From contig NC_041405.2 in assembly GCF_900747795.2 (NCBI RefSeq), positions 133,803,946 to 133,867,945 of the forward strand: 64,000 nucleotides of DNA. The letters are read 5' to 3'. The translations under genes and the position numbers were made by a program. Source of the DNA: Erpetoichthys calabaricus. Lineage: Eukaryota > Chordata > Cladistia > Polypteriformes > Polypteridae. This document shows positions 1 through 12,000 of this stretch, piece by piece. Every line of letters starts with the position of its first letter. The stretch's first letter is position 1. The notes under the pieces are model-generated. The model did no database searches. It had not been told where the DNA came from and was given only the letters and a program-made list of their open reading frames with translations.

Positions 1-66
1 TGTAAACAATGACAGGTCAGAATGTTTCACAGCAGAGGATATCAAGAATGTCAAAATACTTTAATA
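1..66. other. unassigned sequence at window edge
   Basis: AT-rich, no gene or repeat recognised. It is the point where the inverted duplicate that starts at 67 loses similarity to its partner near 60.7 kb. Confidence 0.4.
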
Positions 67-400
67 CTTCTCTCCATTTGAACCAGCTGAGTGAGTGACT
101 GCACAATTGTAGACGTGTGTGATACAAATTCAAGAAAACAGCTAGTTTAAACAATCATTCAAATCCAATTATTTATGATCTATTCTTTGGGTACCAACAG
201 ATATGTCCTGGCCATTTTAGAAGATCTTTGTAGAATAAGCAATGCTTGATCTCTTGTCACCCTTGCTTTGCTTTACTCGATGACATTTCAAAGGCAGGCA
301 GTACACAGGTGACAATTGCTTTTCATTTCATCACATTTCAGGAGGCATACAACGCGTCTGCAGTGAGCTGCAAGGAGACCAACAGATTTGTCTACTTCTG
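67..400 (+). repeat. inverted duplicate, copy 1 (partner 60404-60708)
   Basis: The reverse complement of 60404-60708 matches this stretch at roughly 93-95% by eye. The shared part covers the end of a Tc1-like element (TIR-like GGTACCAACAGAT near 190-203) plus about 170 bp outside it, so it is more than two copies of one transposon. The right part has an acceptor-like tract followed by a short open reading (QEAYNASAVSCKETN, about 342-386) that I cannot assign. This copy has about 15 extra bases before the acceptor-like AG. Confidence 0.75.
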
Positions 401-767
401 AGTAGCTATGATGGAAAAATGAAAATGAGAAAACTGCAGCAAAAGAGAGTATATACAGTGTTTAACTTGTTTTAAAAATGCTTTACTTTGCAGTATAATC
501 TACACCTACAAAAACAGCCAAAGAGCACCCACTGGAACAGAGAGATCCTCGTTTGGTTCTGCTGTGGGGTGACGGCTGATGGCTGAAGCTCCACTCGGCA
601 GGGTGCAGGAGACGTTCTCCTTGGCTCAGAGTTGATGTCTCATCTGTGCTGACGGCCTCTACCTAGAAATTCCCTGACAAGCCTTAAATACTCCCACGTC
701 CGGCCTATTCAGTGAGTGATCTGTGACAAAGAGCAGGGACAGAGCCGAGCCATCTGAATATGCGATA
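401..767. other. unassigned intergenic sequence
   Basis: No coding signal, tRNA-like box or repeat family recognised. Confidence 0.4.
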
Positions 768-1859
768 CAGTGCCCTCCATGATGCTTGGGCCAAAGACAC
801 ATTTCTCTTTGATTTACTCCTCTGCTTCACAGTTTAAAATTACAAATCAAATAATTCAGACACCGTGATTAAAGTGCACATTCCAGACTGTCATGTAGGG
901 GAATCTGCAGACGTTTCTGTCACAGGATGTAGAAATGACAGCAGTTAATCTACACGGCCCCCCCATTGCAAGGTTCCATAATGTTTGGGACACAGCAATG
1001 GCAGGTCTGTTAAAGCCCTCATATTTAGGACTTTGTCGCATATTCCTTTCATGCAGTGACTCCTTGAAGTCTGCGATTGATGGACAACACCAGGTGCTGA
1101 GGGTCTTCACTGGTGCTGCTCTGCCAAGCCTCCAAATCCAGCCATCTTCAGCTCCTGCTTGTTTTGGAGGCTTGACCCCTCGAGTTTTCTCTTCAGCATA
1201 TTGAATGTCTGCTCCATTGGTTTTAAATCGGATGACGGGGTTGGCTATTCAAGAATTTTCCATTTTTTAGATTTGAAAAGCGGCAGTATGTTTGGATCAT
1301 TATCACGTTGAAGGATGAAGCGTCGTCCAATGAGTTTGAAGGCATTTACTGGAACTTGAGCAGATGAAATGTTTCTACACTCCTCAGAACTCATTGTGCT
1401 GCTGCAGTCAGCATTTCCATCATCAATGAAGAGAAGTGGGCCAGGACCTGCAGCAGCCACACATGCCCAATTCATGACACCCACAGCACCACCATGTTTA
1501 ACAGATGAGGTGCTCTGCTTTAGATCTTTTTGGTCTCCACACTTTGCTCTACCTATCACTCTGTTGCAGGTTCATCTTTGTCTCGTCTGTCCATGAGACC
1601 TTTTTCCCAGAATTCTGCAGGTTCTTTTAAGTTCTTTTTTCACAATTTGTAATCTGGCCATCCTGTGTTTGTGGTTTGTATCTCAGTGTGTCCTCTGTAC
1701 TTCTGTTCATGAAGTCTTCTGCTGACAGTCGTCTCCAACACACACATTGACTGTTTCTGGTCTGTCAGACAGGAGTTTGTGGCTTTTCCTTTTCCATGGC
1801 GAGGATTCTTCTCTCATCACATGGTGGTCTTCCTTAGCCTCCAGACCCTTTATGATTAC

Positions 1860-1909
<50 letters not shown>

Positions 1910-2394
1910 CTTTATTAATCCCAATGGGAAATTCACATTACTGAGCTCACCAGTGAGTTCTTTCTTCTTAATGTTATTCCAGACAGTTGATTTCAGTCAC
2001 CCTAAGGTTTTACTGATACCTCTAATGATTTTATTCTTGTTTTCAGCCACATAATGGCTTCTTTGACTTTCATTGGCACAACTCTCGTCCTCATTTTGAA
2101 CAATGGCAACTGCAGACTCCAAAGGGGAGAAGCAAACTGAGGTATCTGAGGAAGCAATGAAACCCACCTGGGGAATCACAAACACCTGTGACGCCAACTG
2201 TCCCAAACATTATGGTGCCCTGGAGAGGGGGGACCACGTAGTAAAAGTGTTGTTAATTCTAAAATGTCTTCACCTCCCCTTAAATGACAGTCTGCAATGT
2301 GCACTTTAATCACGGTGTCTGAATTGTTTGATTTGTAATTTTAAACTGTGCAAAAAAAAAAGTGTTTTTGTCCCAACCATTATGGAGGGCACTG
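768..2394 (-). mobile_element. Tc1-like DNA transposon, decayed
   Basis: Long terminal inverted repeats of about 130 bp begin CAGTGCCCTCCAT at 768 and close GGAGGGCACTG at 2394, with TA on both sides (766-767, 2395-2396). The transposase lies on the minus strand: about 1245-1559 encodes KHGGAVGVMNWAC..., GPLLFIDDG and FILQRDNDPN, the usual middle of a Tc1 DDE transposase. The QDNDPKH box is altered (QRDNDPN) and the frame is broken on both sides, so the copy is dead. A GATA array with a LINE-type tail sits inside (1857-1945). Confidence 0.9.
1857..1945 (-). repeat. (GATA)n plus retroposon 3' tail
   Basis: About twelve GATA units are followed by TACTTTATTAATCCCAATGG. On the minus strand this reads as a 3' end of the type ...GGATTAATAAAGTA(TCTA)n, a tail I recall from a fish LINE family (Rex1-like, from memory). 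The same tail recurs at 48293-48385. It is nested in the Tc1 copy. Confidence 0.6.
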
Positions 2395-2396
2395 TA

Positions 2397-3423
2397 TATG
2401 AACTGTGCTCTTCTAAGACCCCATGGCAGCCCCTTCTTTGCGAGTCAGTGGGCGGTGTGCCTGCCTGATAGGACTGTCCTTATTCAGCTGCTTGTATCCT
2501 CACACAGCTCAGCTCACAGATGACAACATCAAGTCGTTCCGGTGACAGACCCCACCGCCATCAAGGTGTCTGGTTTTGCTCACCACCAAACGAGGTGAGC
2601 TTGCAATGCTCTGGAGATCTGAAACTCTGCTGGAAGGTTCGTCACTCAAGTCGCTGATGTTGTCCCACCCTGAGATTTCTTATCATTCTAAGTGACAAGA
2701 TTGGCAGACGCGGTCATCGAGTTTGACATCCCATCTGAAAGAAAGTCGTGTGATGTGACATTGGATTTGCTTGTGACATGAGGCGTGTCGATTAACACAT
2801 ACAAGTAAGAGTTACACTCTGCTCTGCACACGGGACAATAACGAGCCTTTATCTGATGATGAGTGGGGCAGGCGGGGGGACAAACGACTCACAACTACTC
2901 AGCTACGTCAGCGGCAGACCCACCGGCGAGCACATAGAAGAGCTGGAATATCCAGGATGAGAAGGGGGTGACGATGAAAATGTAAAATAAATAAATCGAG
3001 ACTCTAACAACGCTTAATTATCACCATGGAATATACAGAAGTGCTTACTACATGCAAATAGAAATTTATCAAAAACGGTTTTGGGATTGCTGGATTGGCA
3101 CAAAAATGAGAGGAAACATCTGGCTTTGTTAAGGTAAATCTGCACCTACTGAACATGAAGACCTCCGGTGACCCACTTACACCAGACTGAGACCACCTAA
3201 CACGGGTGAATCTGGGAGGAAAGACAGAAGACATTGGGAGACAGTGCCAGCTCCACCGCCTAGGACTTGGACCCCAGTGTCTGAAGAGAGGGCACAGCAG
3301 CCAGCTGGACACCCAACCTTAACTCGGATCGTTTCTGTCATTAATTGACCTCCTTGACAGGACTAGGACTCAGAATTCTGAGCTTGAGCAGATAACCACA
3401 AGTCCCACTCCGGCTGACATTTA
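2397..3423. other. unassigned intergenic sequence
   Basis: Mixed composition, no gene model. The open frame at 3004-3312 on the minus strand has no recognisable domain. Confidence 0.4.
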
Positions 3424-3424
3424 C

Positions 3425-3485
<61 letters not shown>

Positions 3486-3532
3486 GGAAGGCACTACAGA
3501 TAGATAGATAGATAGATAGAGGAAGGCACTAC

Positions 3533-3615
<83 letters not shown>

Positions 3616-3650
3616 GGAAAGCACTACAGATAGATAGAGGAAGGCACTAC

Positions 3651-3722
<72 letters not shown>

Positions 3723-3755
3723 GAAAGCACTACAGATAGATAGATAGATAGATTG
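3424..3755 (-). repeat. compound GATA array with a repeated spacer
   Basis: Blocks of GATA of 4 to about 19 units alternate with the spacer GAGGAAGGCACTACA or its variants (GAGGAAAG..., GAAAG...), at least five times. The spacer-plus-GATA unit has itself been duplicated. On the minus strand the array directly follows a LINE fragment (3756-4290), so it is probably an expanded (TATC)n tail of that insertion. Confidence 0.8.
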
Positions 3756-4290
3756 TCTGAACACACACGAGAATGATTAGAGAGTAAGAAAATTAAAAAG
3801 AAAGAAAACATCTGACTTGGCAGTCCCACTCAGGCACTATGCAGGTGTTTTGCTGTTGGTATACAGGACCCCCCGTAGGGTTTTTTGAATAATGCGTTGT
3901 CTGAAAGTCCTCTCAGTGTTAGTATAACAGAGAGATGATGTGCAACATTGTTCATGATGGCACTCAGTTTTGTCTTCTTCATTCTCTCCTTTGCTACGAC
4001 CTCCAGGGTGTCCAGAGTGTGTCCCATAACTGAGCCTGCCCTTTAAATTAGCCTGTTGATTCGGTGGGCCTCTCTTGAAGTGATGTTACCAGCCCAGCAC
4101 ACCACAGCGTAGAAGAGTGCACTGGCCATCAGAGAGTTGTAGAAATGTGAAGGAGGTCACTTCCTACATTAAAGGAATGCAGTCTCCTAAGGAAGAAGAG
4201 CCTGCTCTGTCTTTTCTTCTATAGTTCCTCAGTGTTTGAGACCAGTCCAACCTGTCATTGAAGTGGCTCTAATCACTCTCAGGACAGTAT
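3756..4290 (-). mobile_element. LINE 3' fragment (Rex1-like?)
   Basis: Read on the minus strand, the sequence decodes in pieces to the C-terminal tail of a fish LINE reverse transcriptase ORF: leucine-rich LFFLRR-like, FYNSLMASALFYAVVCW-like and GTHSGHPGGR-like stretches in changing frames. It is 5' truncated and decayed. The clade is inferred from remembered fish LINE tails and could be another non-LTR family. Confidence 0.5.
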
Positions 4291-5640
4291 TCTGCTGCCA
4301 TCTAGTGGGTGAAATGATATGCTGCAAAAACACAAAAGCCCATAATTCTATGCTTTCTGCCACTTTTTGGTAATTCGAAGGTAATTTATCAATATTCATG
4401 AGCGGGCGGAGCCTCCAACGACAAACACAATGGTAAATGTAATGCTGTAAAGGCAGTTTTAGAACAACCTAAAACGGAATCATTGCCCGGATCGAGTGAT
4501 GGTGATGTCCACGTGAACTGTTCATGTAGGGCTGGATTAACCATTAAGCCAGTGTTTCCCAACCTTTTTTCTGTGGTGGCACACTTTCTGTAACCAAAAA
4601 CATGCCAAGGCACACGACTATTTTACTAACCTCAAACACATTACATCTCGTACACCTACTCAACTGTCCGAAGCGGCTGGACTATCGGAGAAGCCGGTAA
4701 TAAAGGAGCTCCGATCTCAGTGTTCGCAGACACGGCATTTAGTGAGCCCTTTGGTGATATCTCCCAGCTGCTTCGTCCCTTTGTCCGCCACTCTCTCAGA
4801 GGCAACTTGTATGCCCACTGTCCCTACGAGACCTGCTGGCAAAATGGCGATCATGGAGCTGCTGTTAGGCCAGCTTCTCCAGGTAGCCCTGTCCTCCTCA
4901 GACAGATCTCGACCACCTGCGGAGCTTGTCGCTCTCAGACTCAGACCGAAGTGCGCACCACTTTGCCGTGGCTTACTGGTTGAAGAACACCACATTAAAT
5001 AAAATATCTACGTGCTTAGGGCGAAAAAACGGTGGCCCCGAAGGGCAAGCGACAAAAAAATCCAAAGATGTGACGAGCACAATTAAAAAAGGTGAAGCGA
5101 ACAAGTCATTGTGGAGCGCACAATTAAACGAGGGGACAAACAAGTTAAAGACGTGACGCGCCACGTGATATGCCCGCTGAAGTTCCAGGTGTGGTGCAGC
5201 AGTATCTGCGTGACGAAACGGCCCAATGATCGCCATCAAGCGCAAGGACAAGCAAAGCGTTCGCCTCCTAACTCCTGTTGACAATGCGGCAACTGTCGAT
5301 GTGTGTCGGGAAATGCGGACCTGCAATAACACAAGGGGCGCGTCGATCGTGCAGATCAAGCATCGACAGTCTAACCCCTCAAGTGCAAGCAACAGAAAAT
5401 TAAAATATGAAAAGCACGAAGAGAAACCCACCCAGTCATAATGTCTTGACTGCGTCCGCGGGCTTTGCGTTTGGTGACCGTCTCAAAACGTGTCACGAGT
5501 ACTAAGTCCATATAAATATTTTCAGTCAGTTTCATTCGGTGCCGTCTCTGGTTCAAGACGATGTCTCCGGCTGGGGTTTCCTGAAGCGTCAGTGTATTGT
5601 ACAGTATATGAAAGAATAATTCCTAAGAATGTTATTTTTA
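4291..5640. other. unassigned region with a CpG-rich block
   Basis: About 4545-4620 resembles the end of an hAT-type MITE (CAGTGTTTCCCAACC...). From about 4680 to 5560 CpG density is higher than in the surroundings and open frames occur on both strands (4926-5156 plus, Lys-rich; 4973-5431 minus). I recognise no domain. It could be a decayed transposon or a foreign-derived repeat. Confidence 0.35.
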
Positions 5641-8600
5641 TTCACAGACCATCCACCGTGGCATAGTGCAGGCTGACTGAAGTTCAGTGTTGGTGCCACT
5701 CAGTCTGCTCAATTTCTTTGGGTTTCTGTTGTCAGCATGGCTGTCCTCATCGTTGGCATTGCCACCCCAGGCATCTGCTGCTGTTTCATCTGTGACTGGC
5801 CACTCTGAATTGTTGTGGCACATAACTGCTGTGCCCTGCCGCCTATGGATGCCCGTCTTACACCTGATGCTGCCCTACTGGCACAATCCACTGTGTGCAA
5901 AGGAGATGGAAGTGAACGACTGTGTACCTTGGGTATCGATGGCACTGCCACTGCTGTACCCCATCTCTGTGCATGTAGGAAAGAGGAAAAAAAATCAAAT
6001 TGTGAACGTTTTTGCTGACCTTTGGATCTGGCTGTCCAGTTGTACTGGGCTCCTTTGGCTGTGCCACCCCACCCTGTCCCTACTCTGTTGTGTCTAGGGG
6101 GTGCAGCTCGATTGATTTGGGGTCCAATGCTACTGGGGTTGCAGCCATATTGATTTTCTGCATTTTTTCTGCATTGAATCAGGGTAGCCATCATACCCCA
6201 TCCATTTAAGGACCACCTGCTTTCTAACATGCATACCACATGGTACCTGTCCTATGCCAACCACAGCTGCCTTAAACGCTAAGCCTTTGGGATGGATGAG
6301 GAAAAATCACAAAGACACAAGGAGACCGCCGTGAGTGGTGGAGTCTTGGAAACAGCAAGTGCTTTTGAAGGGATTGAAGTCTTTGATAGAACCATGAAGA
6401 GCATCCCTACTGACCAATCCATAGCTTGTGCCAAAGCCACCCCGAGGGCTTCACGTTTCAAGCATAGTAAACAGACATGGGAGGGGTGACCTGGCCCCTG
6501 AAATAAATGGAATATTGCAAGCTTTTACCATTTGTGGTTTAGTATCTAGGTTCAACTCAGAACCAAGTCATCACAGAGGCCAAAAACCACATCATAGGAA
6601 GAAAAGCAATGGAAGAAGAGGAGGCGGCCGCCTGTGCAGGAATTCACCACCTGACTGAAGAGCTTAGAGTGACACCTATCACACTTTTGGTAATTATGAT
6701 AAAGTGTTTCAAATTGGCCGTACCACCTAGGAACTTGGAGAAACAAACTTGAAGCCAGTGTCTTTAATGGTGCTTAAACATTACATCTGATGTACTGATG
6801 GCCTCTACTTCTCCATCATTGCAATATCCAATGTTTCACACGTTCATCAAATTGGCAGAGAAGCAGTCCAAGTGTGAATGCATGCAATGAATCTTTAGCC
6901 CTTCATGGTATGGTATGGTTTGCTTGAAAAACGTTAACTAGCTGGTGGTTGTTTGGTGCTTAAGACGTTGCCAAGAAAGTTCTCCCCAACATCTTTAAAG
7001 GGTTTCCATGTTATTTCCACTGGTTCTGACACCATAGCACTTGTACTTGATGGTGCATCTTAATTTGTGGATCTGCAAGGATGCCTTTCTCACTCTTGAA
7101 ATTAGTGACCTGTAGAAAAATCAGTCTCGGATATTGAAATCCTTCACCCCGATGTTCTGCTTTCATCAATATAAGTTTTATATGAAGAGAAGGCCAAAAA
7201 AAAAAAAAAAAAAAAATCTGTTGGATGAACACTTTTCTGCCCTGGTCTCCAGTGGTGGGACAGCCAGTTGTTAAATGTAATGAGAGAGTTTACCCCATGA
7301 CTGTCCCATTTCCAGGACTTGGTATATCAAATCGGTGTTCTTAGTAGTAGGTCCACTATTTTAGACCACCACAGATGTTCACAGTTGGGGTTGTTCTGCA
7401 CATCACAGATGTAAGCGATTGCAGTAAAATGGTATGTGATAGCACAATTTAAAGGGGATTTGCGTGATCAGCAGCCCAAAATCTACATAATCCACCCAGA
7501 AGTGTTCAGGAAGCCAAATCTTCTTCGTCTCATGTAACAAAACCCATTCAGGTCAGCTTCAAGGTTGCCCTCTGCTGGAGAAATGCAGACATTGCAGTAG
7601 AGGTTCATTCTCTCGCCTCCCATCTGTACACGGTGCGCTTCATCTGCCACTCAGATTTCCACATTCAGATGAGGCAGGGAAGAAACCAGAACTGCAATGG
7701 CAGAATTTTACTTTCAAGGAGAAGTCCAGTTTATTTTAGCCTAGTGGGTATCCGCTAATTGGACAAGCACCCTTGCACCATGTATTTCATACTCCCATGT
7801 GTTTCATCCATCCTCACATACAAGTTAAAGTAACACAGCAGCAGTCCAAGATGCAAGGTAAGCCAGCAGGCAGAGCGAGAAAAACGTTCTGAGCTGGAAC
7901 TTCAGTGGGGTTTTGTTGAAAAGCCAACAAAACTTTATTTTCATTTATTTTAGTAGACAGGAGTGAAATTTCTACCTTTTGTGATTTATTGTGTAGGTTT
8001 GATTCAGAGCAGGTGCCAAAAAGCACTGCATCTGCTGAACTCTGATCACTACAATTAACACTCCAGAGTCTGCGGATGCACGTGGTAAGTGTTATATACC
8101 ACGGGGGCAGCTCTCCCGGTCATTAACCGAATTGCACCACACCATGAGAAACACAACCTGTTTAATGCAGCAGTGAAGACACAACATACAATGAATCAAT
8201 GCTGAACAAAGTACCTTCAGAACATTCTCGTTATGGTCAGTTAATTGACCCCTCAAATGATAAATAGTGTTTGTTTTACTGCATGGTGCAAATCCATCTG
8301 GACTATCCATGGAGTAGTGACATCATGCCTGCATGTATGTGGTGTAAATTATGTATGCACAAAGCACGTCAGGCAGCACCATAAAAGTGAGAGATGGTCT
8401 ACACTTAAGAGTATACATGCATGAAAGTTCTGCTCATGTGCAACACCAACTGGGCAGTGGGCATCCCCATCCAGCATGTGGTTGGAGCTCTGTGAGGTCA
8501 TGCTGGCCTTGCAAAGCATCATGGGGGGAATCTAAACTGGCCACACAGCAATACTTTTAGGGAAAAAATTTCACCAAACACCAGTGAACCCAGTAAATTA

Positions 8601-8740
8601 TCCTCAGAAAAATACTTAACGTGAATTTCACTGATTTAACACTGCTCCAGACATTGTAGTTCAGCATTCTGAGAGGCCATGACTTTAGGACTGAGCTGCA
8701 CCACTTAACACAATGACCACACAAGGCTACAGGCTTGATT
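5641..8740. other. unassigned intergenic sequence downstream of GPX4
   Basis: No host exon recognised. Overlapping opposite-strand open frames at about 5687-6240 encode no known motif. There is an A-run at 7196-7216. In human the neighbour here is SBNO2, converging on GPX4; I see none of its coding sequence. Confidence 0.4.
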
Positions 8741-8766
8741 CTAAATACTAGAAGCACATTTTTTTT

Positions 8767-8772
8767 TTTATT
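8767..8772 (-). terminator. GPX4 polyadenylation signal AATAAA
   Basis: TTTATT on the plus strand reads AATAAA on the minus strand, about 90 nt downstream of the SECIS hairpin and 225 nt after the GPX4 stop codon. Confidence 0.65.
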
Positions 8773-8854
8773 GGTTTATGAAAAAGCTGCCAGCTGCCTC
8801 CCCGCTGGAAGACCAAAGCTCAGCAATAGGTGTTCCTCCCAGTTAGCTGCACGC

Positions 8855-8918
8855 TTGCTTTCATCAGGTCTACCTACCCTGACCAAACCAGGTTTTCTAG
8901 GTAGGCCGTCATAAGTCT
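8855..8918 (-). promoter_or_regulatory. SECIS element in the GPX4 3'UTR
   Basis: On the minus strand the SECIS hallmarks appear in order. They are the 5' quartet AUGA (8912-8909), a helix CUACCUA (with GG below it) that pairs with UAGGUAG and CC, an apical AAAA (8896-8893) 12 nt after the AUGA, and the 3' quartet UGAU (8866-8863). This hairpin recruits SBP2 and eEFSec so that the in-frame UGA at 18041-18043 is read as selenocysteine. It sits 84-133 nt after the stop codon. The fold was made by hand, but quartets and spacing fit the eukaryotic consensus. Confidence 0.85.
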
Positions 8919-8995
8919 GGGGTTTGGAAACACAAATTGCAAGCTGAATCTTCTCAGGTGGAGGAAGAGACATTGGTCCGTGGGCTTGGGGTGCT

Positions 8996-9028
8996 CTACA
9001 AGTAATCAGGAAGATCCTTCTCGATAAC
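8996..9028 (-). CDS. gpx4: GPX4 coding exon 7 and stop
   Basis: [10 protein letters not shown] then TAG; acceptor TTTCCAG. The 3'UTR runs on to about 8750. Confidence 0.95.
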   Translation of the reverse strand, partial: VIEKDLPDYL

Positions 9029-12000
9029 CTGGAAAGAAAAAGCATGCAAGATCAAAAAAAAATAAAAAGAAAGTCACAAACAAGGTGGTCACACATTAAA
9101 CTAGGGACTTGCTTAGTGACTTACAATAGAAGTAGGTGGCTAACATACACAACAGGGAGGCTTTAATGTAAAGGGTTACCGCTGGTCAGCATGGCAGTGC
9201 AAGTGGTTAGCACTGGTGTCTCACAAAGAGAACATCCTGGATTTGAACCCTGAGCCCAGTCGTTATTAAAGCAAATACACCGGCAAAATGAGCTAATACA
9301 GGTTATTTCCGTTATATATTCATAAAACATGTATTCTAGGTGAAAACAGGAGACTAAAGTACTGAATACTAGCTTTTACTTCTAGGCAATGTTTTATATA
9401 TAACAAATATTGATTAAGTTTGTGTTTAGTTCTCCAAATCTCTTATTGGGACAAATGACTGATAGGTGATTCTTATTGCTCAGGTGTCCACATAAAAGAG
9501 CTCAGAGTGTTGAGTGTAGTCCGTGTTTGCATTTGGAGTCTAGCGTTAACATCAAATGGCACAACACAAAATGAAAAACAGAATTAACTATGATAGTTAA
9601 CTATGAGAGAAAAGCAAGCAATTTTGAAAATGACATTAAACCAAATACCAATGAGAACCATTGGTGAGCAACTGGGTATTCTATAGATCTAGAAAATATA
9701 AATTAAAAAAATGTATGGAATATCTTGAAAAATGAAACTGCTGAAGCAATTTGCAATTTGCCCAGGAAGACCACAGTTGCTCATGACAGGCATATATTTG
9801 GACTTCATCTCCAACAATAACATCCAAAAGGAATGAAGGGTGCAGGGGGGAAAAGGGTCAGTATTTGCCAATCGCCAAAAAATTTGAAAAGAAATACAGA
9901 AGATATGCTGCTTTGAGAGGATTGGACCTTGCAGTGTAAAGGTGAGCTAGAAGGGTTTTTGAGAAAAAAGTTATGAATTAACCATTACAAGACTGACAGG
10001 AAGGGAAAGTGTGGAGAAGGAGAGGGACTGCAAATTTATCCCAAGCAGTACTGTTCATCTGTGAAGTGTTGAGGAGACAAAGTCATGGCTGCTTCTGGAA
10101 CTAGCTCGCTGGACCTTAATGATGATGTGTGTGATGGTAGTAGCATCAGGACAAATTCTGAAGTGTACAGAATCACTTTGTCTTTTCAAATCCTAACAAA
10201 TGCCCCCCAAGGCTCATTGAACAGAGGTTCACAATATACCAATGCAATGATCAGAAACACAATCCCTGCCTAAAAACAAGGGGTTTGTCAGAAAGAAAAA
10301 GTAGAAAGTTATAGACTGGCCAAGTCAGTCTCCAAGTTTAAACCCAATTTCACCTACTGAACAGGAAACTAAACCCCAAAACAAGAAGCCATAATGGCTT
10401 GGCAGGCAATGCCAAAGTAAGTTAACAGTCTGATGAGGTCAATGGACTGCAGGCTTGGGGGCAGCTTTGCATGTGAGGGGTATGCAGTTAAACACCACCT
10501 TTTTACACACAACACCACATTTAAAATTTTGCTTTAGCAGGAACTGGGAGACTAAACACAACCAATGCCATTTTCCCCACCAATATTTTTATATTACATG
10601 TAAAGAAAGCACTGCCCAGAAATAACTGGACATTCTGTACTTCAGACACACACTAATCTTTTTACCCAGAATACATGTTTTTTGGATATATGAGTAATGT
10701 GGTATATTCTTGTTAATTACTTCAGAGTTTTTGCTTCTCACTGTACGTCTGAGCATTTCCTTCACATCCCAGAGATGTCTGTATTCAATTGACTGGCATC
10801 TGTAAATCGTGTATACTGTGGATGTATTGTATGAGTGGTCCATGTCAGGCTTGTGATGGACAAGCACTCCATCCAGTATTACTTCCTGTCTTTCACCCAA
10901 TGTTGCTGGGATAAGCTCTGGCCTTTCAATACCCCAAATTGGATACATCAGATTGGAGAATGCTAGCACTGGTGCTTTCTAAATCTTCAGATTTTGTTGC
11001 AGAGCAGTAACTGATTAATAGGAGCATCCAGGAAGGTGGCATATTCAATGCTGCCTACAAAAAACATTTGAAGAGTGGGTCATACACAAAGGTGGGCAGA
11101 TTTCAAAATAGACCCTCCTCCACAGGCTGCAATACACAGAGAAAGAAAAAGGACAAGGAAGCACCAGCCTAACTAACCACAGTCCATCTTTTGAGGAGAA
11201 AGAAAAGAAGCATTCAGTGATGCAGTGACTACTTACAACTGGGTCATCCATGGGAGAATATCTCTTCACAACTTTGCCTTCCCGGTCAATAAGGAACTTT
11301 ATTATAAAAGAAGAAAAAAAAATAATATTACTTAAGCCTGTTAAGACCACATTCAGGAGAAAGTTCAGAATGCCTTCTAAGATGCTACCATAATTGCAGC
11401 ACACCACACTATAGCATTTTTAGCATTAATTTGAATGCATGTTTATTTGCATATTTGGATGTGTGGTCAAGTAAACGAGTGGATAATGGACAATTCTGTC
11501 AAAGCAATTCTAATTACATTAGGATGGTAAATACTATTCCACTGCATCAAACACTGTGTAGATAAGACAGAGCAGGAAAGTGGAAGAGTGGCGATATATA
11601 CAGGTATGCAAGCTTCTGAATTTCAGGGACTCTGAACTAGGTAAATTAGTGTATGGGTACAGTGTATATGTAATTTTTCTCTCTCTATTCATGACAAACC
11701 TTCCTGGTGTTCTGCCTTGCACTCAGTGCTGCCAGTTAGGCTTCAGCCGCCCAAAACACTGGACTGTATTATGAGGGTTTGAGAATGTTACTGGATATTG
11801 TTAGACAGAAATGTCTAAATGTAATGAGACAGTTAAGGGGCACAAAGCACAAGACTGGGCTGCGGACAAAATAATATTCCTGCCACACTTGGCTACTTTT
11901 GTTTCCCCCAATTTCAATGTAGAAACAGTGACTTTTACTAAATGGATAATAAAATAAAATCACATTGCCAGACTGTTAGATAAGAGTTCGCCAAACTTCT

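Noticed and set aside
3647-3829. Open frame of repeated IYLS residues
   Set aside because: Translation of the GATA microsatellite.
5687-6239. Overlapping open frames on both strands (136 and 176 residues) as a host gene
   Set aside because: No domain, no splice context, low-complexity composition, and each frame is the shadow of the other.
1-8700. SBNO2 coding exons expected next to GPX4
   Set aside because: No open frame here resembles the helicase or C-terminal parts I would expect.
8863-8912. CUGAUGA in the GPX4 3'UTR as a hammerhead core
   Set aside because: No GAAA at the right distance; the same bases serve as the SECIS 3' quartet.
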